A DNA stretch of 64,000 bases, taken from Silene latifolia. Lineage: Eukaryota > Streptophyta > Magnoliopsida > Caryophyllales > Caryophyllaceae. The notes under the pieces were generated by a model. That model saw only the letters and a program-made list of their open reading frames with translations. It searched no databases and was not told the DNA's origin. The position numbers and the translations under genes were made by a program. The DNA lies in contig NC_133536.1 of NCBI RefSeq assembly GCF_048544455.1, positions 168,281,325 to 168,345,324 of the forward strand, written 5' to 3'. Shown piece by piece: positions 11,258 through 23,023 of this stretch. Numbering within the stretch: the first letter of the stretch is position 1; each line of letters begins with the position of its first letter.

Positions 11258-11908
11258 TGGTAGGATAAAAAGATAGGTACCAAATTAAATATTTATAAAC
11301 CAAACTTGACTCTACACTATGCAATTAAGAATAGTAGTAAAGGGAAGTAAAGGTCGAACTCAAGATAAGGGATTAAAACTAAAACTTGAATTGTAAACTA
11401 TGTGGCAACTAATTAGGATTCTATTAACTAATTAAGACTCTAACTACAATTAAGACTTATTAACTAAGTTTATCAACAAACAATGGTTATGCACAATGGT
11501 AAACAAGTGGTGACATAAATGGAGGGCATTTGATTGGAAACAAGCACAACAACACTAAAGATGTAAACTTCCTAAGAATCAAAGCAACAAACACTTGATA
11601 TGTAAACAACAATAATATGAGAGGAAACTTGTATAATCCTACAAGTTCCACCTTTTCTCAAAGTATGACTCTTTTCTCTCTAAATTCATCTACCCAACAA
11701 CAAACCTCAAGCAAATGATTACCACTATCTAAGCCAACAATGATAATCCTACTTAAACTACAAATTCTAACATTAAACCATGTAGGAATTGTAGCTAAGA
11801 GCATGAAGAGCAAAACCAAGAGAAAAGTAAATGGGATATCACAAGAGTATGTCTAAGCCAACAAACCCAATGACATAATCAATTTCTACTCACAAAGGTT
11901 GATACTTT
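11258..11908 (-). repeat. Element C 3' LTR, left part
   Basis: It begins TGGTAGG. The phrase agtaaagggaagtaaaggtcg near 11335 matches the equivalent place in the B LTR, showing that this is an LTR. It is cut at 11908 by element B; the last five bases ACTTT are the target site. It is non-coding. Confidence 0.75.
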
Positions 11909-13002
11909 TGGTCGTGTTCCCTTAGGAGGGTTTAGTTTTCGGTACTTGTCGTTAGGAGCACCTAGACCAAAACACAATTTATAACCCCACAAACAACTCT
12001 ACAATTAGTAAAGAGGCAAGTAAAGGTCGGATCCCAAGGGACGGGAATTGAGATGAGATTTTCAATTGCAACTAGTGGTGTCTAAGGGTGTCACAATTTG
12101 GGGTTTGAAGTAGAAGATCACTAAACTAAATAGCAATGAAAGTAAACAAGCAAGATGATTAAAAAGGGATGTAAACAATTGATAAAAGGCACTAGGGTGT
12201 CATGGGGTCATAGGGGATTCATGGGAATTGATCATACAAACATATTCTTAAATTATAAGCAAGCAATTATTGTTGTGATGAATCGAGTTGGTTTATATCT
12301 TACAATCCTAGGAAAGTTTGGGTCCCAGAGCCGAATCGATTATATTATACAACACCTACAAATCGACTTAATCTTCCTTACTCAACTATATGCATGGTCT
12401 AATGAGACTCGAGTTGGTTTATGTCTTACAAGTCTCATTGAAAAGATAGGTGATGGGTAAAAAATGCAAGGATTCATAGGCTCGCATGTCATCAAACATA
12501 ACGTGTGCATAAGTTGAGATCACAACAAGCAAGCAAATAAACTATGAAAACATATTAATTTAAACATGAATCATCCCCCATGTTGGTTTCCCCTAATTAC
12601 ACATTAACCTTAGCTAAGGAAACTACTCACGCATTATCATGTTGAACATGCTAGCAAGGTTGTCAATCATACCAACAAAGTGAAACATGATGGATACATG
12701 AAGATAATTAACAATAATTAAAAAGGGATTAAGAGAATTATACCTACTAATGATTCCAATAATAAAGCAAAGAATAAAAGAAGTACTTGATGATTGATTG
12801 GAAGGTTGTCAATCTCCCATTAATAACCCAAATAATCTTCAATTACCCAAAATTAAAGATGAACCAACGAGAGATTAAGGAAATGAAATTTGTATTAAAA
12901 CTTGATTAAAGTTGATTACAAGATTAAAGAGAGATTTGATTGATATAAACTACACTAGAGATTGCTAAGAAGATCATGATAATCTAATTAGCCTAAATGG
13001 GG

Positions 13003-13010
13003 TATTTATA
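13003..13010 (-). promoter_or_regulatory. LTR1 TATA box of element B
   Basis: The minus strand reads CTATAAATACCCC, a strong plant TATA context. Equivalent boxes lie at 22298-22305 (LTR2) and 31391-31398 (LTR3). Confidence 0.7.
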
Positions 13011-13163
13011 GTGAAGATTAGTTACATAAATTAGGGTTTACTAAGGGCTTAAATGACGATTAAGTCCTTGAGGAATCGCCGGTCTCAAGGGAGACTCCGG
13101 TCTCCTTTTCACCGGTCTTAGAAAAATATGCGCATCCTTCATAAAACAAGTAGAAGACGAAAA

Positions 13164-13343
13164 TAGCTGACACACAATCCGAGCGTCCGGGGCACGGGAC
13201 GGACGGATTGTGGGCGTTTTGGACGAGCGGATTCGAGGGGTGGTCGGGCTGATTGTGGTGTTTTTGGACGGGCGTCCAGCTGGGGAAGACGCTCGGATTG
13301 CACCTATTGGACGGGCGGATTGTGGGCAATCCGCTCGGATTGT
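13164..13343. repeat. B-family GACGAGCGGATT word cluster in LTR1 (U3)
   Basis: Irregularly spaced copies of GAC-GAGC-GGATT, GAC-GCTC-GGATT and GGACGGGCGGATT, about 150-330 bp upstream of the TATA box. The GC-rich strands create long open frames on both strands here; these look like composition artefacts. The same cluster recurs at 22474-22640 and 31562-31722. Confidence 0.8.
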
Positions 13344-13689
13344 CTTACAGCTTCTTCCTTTCTTCTTTTCTTCCTTTCCCTTCATAAAATCCTTGAGGAT
13401 TTCCCCGGAGATACAAGGATATTTTCTCATCATTGCCCATCTATCATAGTATGTACAAAGGCCTTCTAATCTTGTCTTCTCTTTGATGCTTGGTCATTGA
13501 ATTCAATCAATTTAGCTTCATTTTGCCATGAAAATGCAAGATTTGCACTCCTTTCCTACCAAGGAAACAAAACCTCAAAGAATATGCAAAACAAAGGACT
13601 AAAGACAATAAATGACCCAAATATGCACTAAAAAGCATGGGAACAAGGCTAATTCGGGGACTAAATATGCTCTAATTATGGTCACATCA

Positions 13690-13728
13690 AATATTCTCAA
13701 ACCGAACCTTTGCTCGTCCCGAGTAAAG
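13690..13728 (-). other. Polypurine tract and hairpin, B unit 1
   Basis: The minus strand has stem CTTTACTCG / CGAGCAAAG with one mismatch and loop GGA, then GGTTCGGTTTGAGAATATT up to the LTR. Unit 2 has GGTTTGGGGATATT here, so the unit 1 tract carries a G-to-A change in its purine run. Confidence 0.75.
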
Positions 13729-15660
13729 AGGTGACAAAGACTAGGACCGTTATTTAAACTAACCTAATAGCATAGCTGATATGAGAAAATTAGCGGGTCT
13801 CACTACTCCGCCCCTTCAACTCACAACAAGACAACCATGAGGTAAGATGCCTTCTTGCAAGGCAAGGTGGGTCTTGCCAAAATGGCGACGTATCCAAACA
13901 TTAAAGCACATAAAATCAAGTAATGGATGCATCTATAAAAGAATAGCCACTTTCCTCATCTAAGTGGCGGAAATTATGTACAAGGGAAGCAATTCAAGGG
14001 TACACACTCCTTCATAGATGCAATTTCTTCAAACTACTAAGCCTAGAAGTATACCAATAAATCACCTCCAAATTGTGTTAAGCTAGGGTACCTTTGTCCT
14101 CAATTGTTAAATGCTTTTGCCAAGAATAGACTCCCTATGGTGTTAGAAACACTGGAGGATCGCGAAATTCCCCCTCTTGCCTAGACAAGAAGAAGGGTCG
14201 TCCCCTCTCTACCATGCATAAAAATGGATACGATGGATAAAGGGATCAATAGATATTTGAGTTTCATTTTGGGAGTCTGCTTTTGTTTTTGTTTTTCCTC
14301 CCAATTTCTTGTGGCATATAACATTTGAGAACACTTTCTTTTCCCATTTCTTTTGATTTTTGGCAATTCAATACTTGACAATTTTTCAACTTTTGCATTT
14401 TTCTTTTGAACATTTTCAAAGTCACCCCATATGTAGTGAGGGTGCCTTATATTTGAAGCATTAGGAGTCTATTTTTGCTCCTCTTTTCCTTTGATACATT
14501 TTGCAAACTTTCTTTCACTTTTCATTTCCTTGAACTCAAATCAATTTCTTTTTGTGCTCATTCCCTTTGATGACAAAAATGTGGTAGAACATGGATGATG
14601 GATGCATGGTTTCAAGGGTCACCTTGGAATAAACAGTAGCCAATGAGTTATCACACCACAAGGTACTCTTGACTAGGCCTTAATCAATGGGTCAAAGGAT
14701 ACTAGCATGACACATCCTAGGATGTTTTACAAATATTCTACCAAGCAAAGTCTTAAGAAGAAAAAGTATCTACTAGTGCCTATATACACTTATCAAGCTT
14801 CCCAAGTAGACGGTTTCACAAAAATTTTCTACCATGCAAACTATATGCCATGATGCAACTAACATATATACATCCTAATACATATGCTTCTACCAACTAA
14901 TATGCCATATAATCTAAATGCAAGTCCTAAATTCACATTATTTATACTGCATCAATCAAAATAAAGCCACATAGTCATTAACATAAAGAGGAAAAAGGAG
15001 ATTGAAAAGATCATACCATGCGGTCTTCAATATCCTCATGTCTCGGATGTGCCGTAGTCGATCAATGTGAACAAGGATAGAACAAACACAATATATACAA
15101 TAATATATACAAGTCTACACTACAAAGGAAATGAACTTGTTTTTGGATTTTCAAATTTTTCAATTTTTTTGATTTTTTCGAAATTTTTGATTTTTTTGGG
15201 TTTTTGAATAAAAGTTAAGTTAGAATTTCCCATCCCCACACTAATATGGGCATTGTCCTCAATGGCCAAAATGATAGGAAATTATGCAAGCATGATGCAT
15301 GAATTCTATACTAAATGCAAGCTATACTAATCTACACTACATGATGCATGGGTTTTTGTTTATGACGGAGAGCGTAATTTAGATTACCTCCCGTTGCGTA
15401 TGCATGTACTTTCCCAAACCGAGATAGACATTATTTCTAATGTCTTAAATTATGGGGTAGTTCATGCACACAAGATGCAATGAATAAAACTAAATTGTCA
15501 TTTTGGATTTTCAAACGGGAACAATAAAAGAACACCTCAATGGGGCCGAGGTGTTAGTCCTCATGTTGCTAGGACTCTCCAAACTATGCTCAAGATAAAA
15601 ATAAATAAAACAAAGAAAGAAGTAGACAAACCTCAAGAGGGTAGGAGCCTCCAAAGCTTG
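13729..15660 (-). other. 3' untranslated region of B unit 1
   Basis: About 1.9 kb without a credible gene between the 3' ORF and the polypurine tract. It holds a T-rich tract (about 15138-15205) and a second hairpin plus G-run (15230-15267). A high-identity copy lies at 23024-24954. Confidence 0.7.
15230..15267 (-). other. Second (internal) hairpin plus G-run, B unit 1
   Basis: The minus strand reads CATTG-AGGA-CAATG (15251-15264) followed by GTGTGGGGATGG. It resembles the true polypurine-tract module but lies ~1.5 kb upstream of the LTR, just past the 3' ORF. The unit 2 copy is at 24524-24561. Confidence 0.6.
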
Positions 15661-17250
15661 CTAGTCCTCCACCATATCATCATTGTCATCATTTTCCTCC
15701 ATAGAAGCGGACTCATCACCACTTCCCTCTTCACTTCCTTGCTCACTTCCTTCATCATCATCATTAGCCTCTTCTTATTCATCATCTACCTCTTCATCAA
15801 CACCCTCATCATCATCAACCTCATCATCGACATTCCCATCTTCACCCGGTCTTTCACCCCTAGATGTGCTTGGAAAGAAGACTTCCATATCCGCCCAACT
15901 AGGCAAAGGACATGAAGGATGAAGTAGTCCTTGCCTAGCTAAATGAAGGAGGGGTGGATATTGGGCCAAGTATGCATCTACTCGATCATTGTAAGCTTGT
16001 TTATGCATCTCTTGCATAAGTAGAGTCATGTAGTCATTGCCCACTTCAACATCTTTGGGTTTGAATTCTTGATATTTGAATGGATAGGGTGGTGTGACAA
16101 TGGAGGAGGAGGGCTCTTCAATTTCGCCCCTTTGTTGACGGATGATGTACTCGGCGCCTTTTGAGAGTGGAAGTAGGTAGTTTGTTCGATGAGCACTCAA
16201 GCGGCATATCTTGGAAGGCAAAGTGAAAGATCTAGCATCATTGGTGAGCCACCTATTGTTGGTGTCAAGATAGTTGTGCTTGACCCACTTGTACTTGTTA
16301 ATCATGGCATCCATGTCAATGAGATGACCCCCTTTGATCCCCACATAGGTGTTATTCTTGTTGAAATTTGGATCAAAGTACTTGGCCAAGAGAGTAACTA
16401 GACCTCCATTTACAATAAAAGCGGTGCGTTCCTTACCACAATCAACATTGAGCCATCTTTCCACCAAAAGCCTTAGAGCATTGTAAGGCTTAGTGAATTC
16501 CCTTCCAACATTTAAGGCCGACTCAAGTAGAACAAAATCGAGCTTTGTAAAGTGATTAGTGTCTTTTCTTGCAATTATAGTATTCCCGATGACCTTGTGC
16601 CACACTCTAATGCCCGGATGGTGGACTAATAGAGCAAGACAAGCATGAAAGTTCTCAAATTTCTTCCCGGAAATCGCCTCCCAAAGAGGAGCGGGGTCAT
16701 ACTTTTCGGGCATCTTATGATAGTATGGTGTATCACTAAGACCTAATGCTTTACTCAAAACATCAAAGGTGATGCGCCTATTCACATTGGCAAGGCGAAA
16801 CTCGATGTATGTTCTAGTCTCTACCTTAGTCACTTTCAATGAACTCAAGAATTCCAAGGTAAGAGAGGGGTATGTCAATTCTCTTGTAGTAAACAATTTT
16901 CCCAACCCCATGGCTTTAAAGAAGGCTTTTGTTTGTTCAAGGACACCCAATTTGTTCAAGGCATCTTCACATATGAATTTGGTGGGTAGAATGGCTTTCT
17001 TAGCATACTTGGCAAATGTATCCCTATGGGAGTTAGAAATGAGAATTACCTCCGAATAGTTGGGTAATTGAGCAATTTCCGGAGTTGTTGTTGTTGTTGC
17101 TTCCAAGGGAGGATCTTGTTGTTGTTGAGCTTCCAAGTTTGCACTAGCAACCACCATAGCCATTGAAGCTTTCTTTGCTTGAAGGCATTGTTGCCTTTTT
17201 GAGAGTGCCTTTGCCTTGAGTGCCTTTGTTGACCCTTTTGTTCTTGCCAT
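15661..17250 (-). pseudogene. Athila ORF-1-type protein, B unit 1 (one nonsense codon)
   Basis: This matches the 'Arabidopsis retrotransposon ORF-1' (ATHILA) family; its function is not established and it sits where some related elements carry an env-like gene. The frame from 17250 runs 491 codons to a stop at 15775. Unit 2 has Glu at that codon, and the same frame continues to 15661, so the intact form would be 529 residues. The N terminus is basic (MARTKGSTKALKAKALSKRQ). The core has YPSLTLEFLSSLKV, FRLANVNRRITFDVLSKALG and AHRTNYLLPLSKGAEYI. The C terminus is a long Asp/Glu tail. I see no signal peptide or membrane anchor, which argues against a classical envelope protein. Confidence 0.85.
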
Positions 17251-18265
17251 TGATGATTATACCAAGAAAAGATTGAAAATCTTCAATTTCCAATTATACC
17301 CAAATTGATTTTAAGATGAAAGGATTTGCCCTTGTATTTCAAAAATCGACTCAAAGGTTGAAGATTTTGGTGCTTGGATTGATTATTGTTGGAAAAGGAG
17401 TGATTAATTGTTGTTGTAAGGAAGTTTGGATTTGATTTTGTTGAATTTGGTTGAGGAAATCTTGTTTTTGGTGATGGAGAGGATGAGGGTTTTGGGGTTT
17501 ATGGGGTAGTGTTTGAATGTATGAATGAATGAATGAATGTGGGAAGGGGTATTTAAAACACCCGAAATTTCGAATCTGCAGGGCGAAGACGAGCGGATTC
17601 CCTTCGGGACGCTCGGATTCTGCTCATTTTGGGTTCAGAAAATCTTGCCTAAAGACGAGCGTCTTTCAAAGAAGACGGGCGGATTTCTGAAATTCAGGAC
17701 GAGCGGATTCTGTTACAGCGAGTTTTCTCAATCTGCACTGGCAAAAAGACGAGCGTCATCTTGCAAAGACGAGCGGATTCTCTCAGACGAGCGGATTCTT
17801 TGCTCGGACGCTCGATTCTCTAACAGACCAAAATTTTCAATTTTGCAGCTCATTTGGACGGACGGATTCTGCCATAGACGCTCGGATTCCCGTAAGACGA
17901 GCGGATTCCCCATAAGGACGCTCGGATTCCTCCTAGTCTGCCCGGATTCAGTTCCATCCGTGCACTTGCATATCCCGTGTCATTTTCATTCTTCAAATCC
18001 TGTGTTCTTCATTGTAGGGGCACTACTAAGGCATGAATAGCCTAGGCAATTGCTATCCCCACACTAAGCTAAAGCACTACACATCAATAAAATCATTAGT
18101 CCCTCCCTCACTTCTCTCAAAAATGATAAATATCTTGATCAAAGCATAAAAATCCAAAAATGACAAAAATGCAATGTAAGAATTAATATGCAAGTTAGGG
18201 AGTTAGTATATTAAAAAATGGTGGTTTGGAGAGGACTCCATCAAACTCTCATCCTTAGTGAGATG
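17251..18265 (-). other. Spacer upstream of the 3' ORF in B unit 1
   Basis: No gene. From the ORF side it holds a TATA-like TTTAAATACCCC (near 17549-17560, minus strand), the word cluster 17585-17950 and a G-run GTGTGGGGATAG near 18050-18061. This order resembles polypurine tract, U3 cluster, TATA box in the LTR. In an autonomous Athila element pol would lie between protease and this spacer. Confidence 0.6.
17585..17950. repeat. B-family GACGAGCGGATT word cluster upstream of the 3' ORF (unit 1)
   Basis: About thirteen copies in 365 bp of GAC-[GAGC or GCTC]-GGATTC and near variants, irregularly spaced. The 4-bp core appears in both orientations while the flanks stay fixed. The same words fill the LTR cluster. 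Confidence 0.85.
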
Positions 18266-21140
18266 TCATGGGGGCATGTCCAAGGTGTTGTTGATGTTAC
18301 TCAACACCTTGAAGAAGTAGTCAAAAGCTTGTTCATTGTCATGATAAAGATCCTCAATAGATTTTTGCCCTTGTTGTCCTTCATGTTGGTCTTGATCGAT
18401 AGCATTACCAATGTAGGGATTGAAGATCCCTTCAAACTCATCGTCCCAAAGACCACAACCTTCATCTACTTGGTCAATACAGATCTCTTGAGTTGTTAGA
18501 GACAACTCTCCCACTTTCTTGTCTTGGCCAATGAGGCCATCTTCTTCATTGCTTGCCTTTGGTGAGCTTTTCAAGCTCTCTTTATTACAATTTCCTTGCT
18601 CTTTGAATGGAGCATCATCGACTTTCTTCTTCCATTGGAATTCCGACTTCTTCCTATCATCCTTCCGGCTATAATGATCAACCATAAAACATGGTTCATG
18701 CAAACGGGGAGCTATCATGGTCTTGTCAAGATTGAAAGTTATGCTTTCATCTCCCACTTCTAGAGTAAGCTCTCCATGCTTCACATCTATCACCGCACCC
18801 GCGGTGTGTAAGAAAGGTCTACCTAGAATGATTGGAATGTTGGAGTTTTCTTCTATGTCAACAATGACAAAGTCCATCGGGATGAAAAATTTACCAACTC
18901 TCACTGGAACATCTTCCCATATCCCCAATGGTGTCTTTGTCGATCTATCAGCCATTTGGAGTGTGATATTGGTGCATTTAAGCTCTCCCATCCCTAACCT
19001 TTTACTCACCGAGTATGGCATAACACTCACACTAGCCCCTAGATCACATAAGGCTTTGTTGATCGTGGCGTCGCCAATGGTACACGGTATTGAGAAGCTT
19101 CCCGGATCTTTAAGTTTTGGAGGTGAACTCCCTTGAAGTATTACACTACTCACCTTAGGAAGGCGATAGTCTCAAGCTTCCAGATCGACTTGTTCTTCGT
19201 AAGAAGGTCTTTCATGTACTTTGCATAGGCCGACACGTGATTGATTAATTTCGTGAAAGGAATCGAGACTTCCAAATTCTTCACAATCTCCATAAATTTT
19301 CTAAGTTGGTCATCAAATTTGGGCTTGGCTTGACGACTCGGAAAAGGAAATCTAATCACAATGGGCTCCTTCTCCTTGGCCTTGTCTTCATTTTTCTTTG
19401 AAATTTCTTCTTTTGATGGTTCTCCATCCTTGGAGTTTTGCACAACTTCTTCTTTGTCACTAGCTTCCACAACTTTATCCTCAACTTGCTTCTCCGATGC
19501 TTCATACCTCGTACCACTTCTCAAGTTAATGGCACTAACCATTTCATGTCTTGGGGGATTACTTTGAGGTGGTAATTGCCCCTTTTGTCTTTGTGAGCTT
19601 GAAAATGTTAGTTGAGTTAATTGGGTTTCCAACATTTTGGTGTGGGCTAGGATATTGTTGATGGTGATTTCCTTTGCTTGACTATCATTTTGCATTTGAG
19701 TGAAAAACTCTTGTTGATTCTTTTGCATTTGGCGGACTGCTTTTTTAACATCAAAACCTTGGTCATTTTGTTGATTGTATGGAGTTTGATTTTGGTAACC
19801 TTGGTTTTGGTTATAAAAGGGTCTTTGATTTTGGTTTCTCATGGGAGGTGGGGTGTATGTTGGTTGAGGGTTTTGAACATTTTGGCTTTTGTATGAGAGA
19901 TTTGGGTGGAATTTAGTGTTCTCGTTGTAATAGTTTGAATAAGGGGTACCACTCTTGTATGCTTGAAAAGAATTCACTTGTTCATTTGTTCCCCTACATT
20001 CACTTTGGTCATGTCCCAAAGTTCCACAATTCTCACATATCCCACTTGGGATTGATGAAGATGCCGTCATGGCATTAACATGTTGCTTTGGTGATTTTGA
20101 GGCTTCTTCAAGTCTAGCCATAGCTTTTTGGAACTTCAAATTGATGGTATCAATGTGAGCACTAAGTTGAGCACCCAAATGAGTAATAGAGTCCACTCCA
20201 TGCTTTCCTCCTCTAGTAGCCTTGCGAGGTCTACTATATTGTGAATTATGGACCGCCATTTCCTCAATCTTGTTCCAAGTTTGATTGTCGTCAACTTCGG
20301 TGAACATTCCATTTGATCCCATTTTGAGAATGTTTCTTGAGTCTTCATAAAGACCGTTCCAAAATTGTTGTACCAAGAACCACTCGCTAAGTCCATGATG
20401 AGGACATGAGCGACAAATTCCCTAGAATCGCTCCCAAGCTTCATACAAGGATTCTTCATCTCTTTGCTTAAAGCCCGTAATTTAAGCTCTTAGCATGTTA
20501 GTCTTTTCCGGTGGATAGAAGTTTTTGTAGAAAGCTAGAGCCAATTTCTTCCAAGAATCAATTCCGAGAGTAGCCTTATCAAGGCCTTTCAACCATTGTT
20601 TTGCAGTGCCAATTAGAGAAAAAGGAAATAAGACCCATCGAATTTGGTCTTGAGTTACACCGGTTTGAGAAATCGCATCACAATAGTCACAAAAAGTCTC
20701 CATGTGAGAGTGAGGGTCTTCACTAGGCATCCCCCCAAATTGGCTTCTTTCGACTAATTGTATAAATGCGGATTTGGCAATGAAATTTCCGGTTAAGTGT
20801 TGTGGTGTGGGAGTACCATTAGGTAGGTTCTCCTCGGTTGGTACGGAATGTAATGAAAATTTAGGAATTGTGGGTTGATTTTGTGTTGGGTTCTCCTCAC
20901 CTTCTCTTGCAAAAGGGTTATGAACACAATAGTGTTTGGTTGAATATCTATAACCTCACCAATACCTCTCAAAGTTCTCCTAACAAGTCTTCTATTGGTT
21001 GTCAAAGTCCTTTCAATTTCGTGATCAAAGGGTAACAAGTTACCTTGTAATCTTCTAGACATGCAAAATATCAAACAACTAGAAAATAATTCGAACAAAC
21101 CTTGAGGAGTTTTACTTCCCCAAGGCAAAGAAAGACACAA
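18266..21140 (-). pseudogene. Gag-protease region, B unit 1 (disrupted)
   Basis: Gag starts at 21140 close to the primer-binding site. It continues through 20730-20482 (MPSEDPHSHMETFCDYC) and 20376-19150, where a CCHC knuckle CENCGTLGHDQSEC is present. Protease follows (19153-18266) with CDLGASVSVMPYSV and IPIILGRPFLHTAGAVIDV. The active-site triad reads DLG, not the usual D[ST]G. The frame is broken by at least one frameshift in early gag, stops near 20421 and 20480, and a 1-nt deletion near 19165, judged against unit 2. The coding region ends at 18266 with no pol after it. Confidence 0.85.
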
Positions 21141-21180
21141 CTAATAACAATATAAGAAAATCTAAATCAAGTTAACACCG

Positions 21181-21198
21181 TCCCCGGCAACGGCGCCA
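21181..21198 (-). other. Primer-binding site for tRNA-Asp (B unit 1)
   Basis: The plus strand TCCCCGGCAACGGCGCCA equals the 3' end of plant tRNA-Asp, so the minus strand is complementary to it. A 4-nt spacer separates it from LTR2. This primer is typical of Athila elements. Confidence 0.9.
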
Positions 21199-21202
21199 TT
21201 TT

Positions 21203-22984
21203 TGGTCGTGTTCCCTTAGGAGGGTTTAGTTTTCGGTACTTGTCGTTAGGAGAACCTAGACCAAAACACAATTTATAACTCCACAAACAACTCTACAATT
21301 AGTAAAGAGGCAAGTAAAGGTCGGATCCCAAGGGACGGGAATTGAGATGAGATTTTCAATTGCAACTAGTAGTGTCTAAGGGTGTCACAATTTGGGGTTT
21401 GAAGTAGAAGATCACTAAACTAAATAGCAATGAAAGTAAACAAGCAAGATGAATAAAAAGGGATGTAAACAATTGATAAAAGGCACTAGGGTGTCATGGG
21501 GTCATAGGGGATTCATGGGAATTGATCAGACAAACATATTCTCAAATTATAAGCAAGCAATTATTGTTGTGATGGATCGAGTTGGTTTATATCTTACAAT
21601 CCTAGTAAAGTTTGAGTCCCGGAGCCGAATCGATTAGATTGTACAACACCTACAAGTCGACTTAATCTTCCCTACTCAACTATATGCATGGTCTAATGAG
21701 ACTCGAGTTGGTTTATGTCTTACAAGTCTCATTGAAAAGATAGGTGATGGGTAAAAAATGCAAGGATTCATAGGCTCGCATTTCATCAAACATAACATGT
21801 GCATAAGTTGAGATCCCAACAAGGAAGCAAATAAACTATGAAAACATATTAATTTAAGCATGAATCATCCTCCATGTTGGTTTCCCCTAATTACCCATTA
21901 ACCCTAGCTAAGGAAACTACTAACTCATTATCATGTTGAACATGCTAGCAAGGTTGTCAATCATACCAACAAAGTGAAATATGATGGATAAATGAAGATA
22001 ATTAACAATAATTAAAAAGATATTAAGAGAATTATACCTACTAATGATTCCAATAATAAAGCAAAGAATAAAAGAAGTACTTGATGATTGATTGGAAGGT
22101 TGTCAATCTCCCAATAATAACCCAAATAATCTTCAATTACCCAAAATGAAAGATGAACCAAAGAGAGATTAAGGAAATGAAATTTGTATTTAAACTTGAT
22201 TAAATGATGATTACAAGATTAATGAGAGATTTGATTGATATAAACTACACTAGATATTGCTAAGAAGAACATGATAATCTAATTAGCCTAAATGGGGTAT
22301 TTATAGTGGGGATTAGTTACATAAATTAGGGTTTACTAAGGGTTTAAATGACGATTAATTCCTTGAGGAATCGCCGGTCTCAAGGGAGACTCCGGTCTCC
22401 TTTTCGCTGGTCTTAGAAAAATATGCGCATCCTTCATAAAACAAGTAGAAGAGGAAAATAGCTGACACACAATCTGAGTGTCCGGGGCACGGGACGGGCG
22501 GATTCTGGGCGTTTTGGACGAGCGGATTCGAGGGGTGGACGGGCGGATTGTGGTGTTTCTGGACGGGCGTCCAGCTGGGGAAGACGCTCGGATTGCACCT
22601 CTTGGACGGGCGGATTGTGGGCAATCCGCTCGGATTGTCTTACAGCTTCTTCCTTTCTTCTTTTCTTCCTTTCCCTTCATAAAATCCTTGAGGATTTCCC
22701 CGAGGATGCAAGGATCTTTTCTCATCATTGCCCATCTATCATAGTATGTACAAAGGCCTTCTAATCTTGTCTTCTCTTTGATGCGTGGTCATTGAATTCA
22801 ATCAATTTAGCTTCATTTTGCCATGAAAATGCAAGGTTTGCACTCCTTTCCTACCAAGGAAACAAAACCTCAAAGAATATGCAAAACAAAGAACAAAAGA
22901 CAATAAATGACCCAAATATGCACTAAAAAGTATGGGAACAAGGCTAATTCGGGGACTAAATATGCTCTATTTATGGTCACATCA
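21203..22984 (-). repeat. Element B LTR2 (shared middle LTR)
   Basis: 1782 bp. It serves as 5' LTR for unit 1 and 3' LTR for unit 2. It is flanked by a primer-binding site on one side and a polypurine tract on the other, with no target duplication of its own. TATA box at 22298-22305; word cluster at 22474-22640. Confidence 0.93.
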
Positions 22985-23023
22985 AATATCCCCAAACCGA
23001 ACCTTTGCTCGTCCCGAGTAAAG
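22985..23023 (-). other. Polypurine tract and hairpin, B unit 2
   Basis: Same stem as in unit 1 (CTTTACTCG / CGAGCAAAG, loop GGA), followed by GGTTTGGGGATATT against LTR2. This unit keeps the fuller G-run. Confidence 0.8.

Larger units (their letters stand above)
11909..13689 (-). repeat. Element B LTR1 (outer 3' LTR)
   Basis: 1781 bp, TGGTCGTG...CACATCA. The minus-strand TATA box TATAAATA is at 13003-13010. A GC-rich cluster of GACGAGCGGATT-type words at 13164-13343 lies upstream of it. Confidence 0.93.

Noticed and set aside
13041-13449. Long open frames on both strands over the GC-rich word cluster (also at 22336-22744 and 31448-31836)
   Set aside because: They lie inside LTRs, overlap on both strands and consist of the repeated GACGAGCGGATT words; no protein family is visible.
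17537-18040. 167-codon plus-strand frame (and its copy at 26631-27134)
   Set aside because: It is a translation of the repeated words in the spacer, antisense to the element, and frame content shifts between the two copies.
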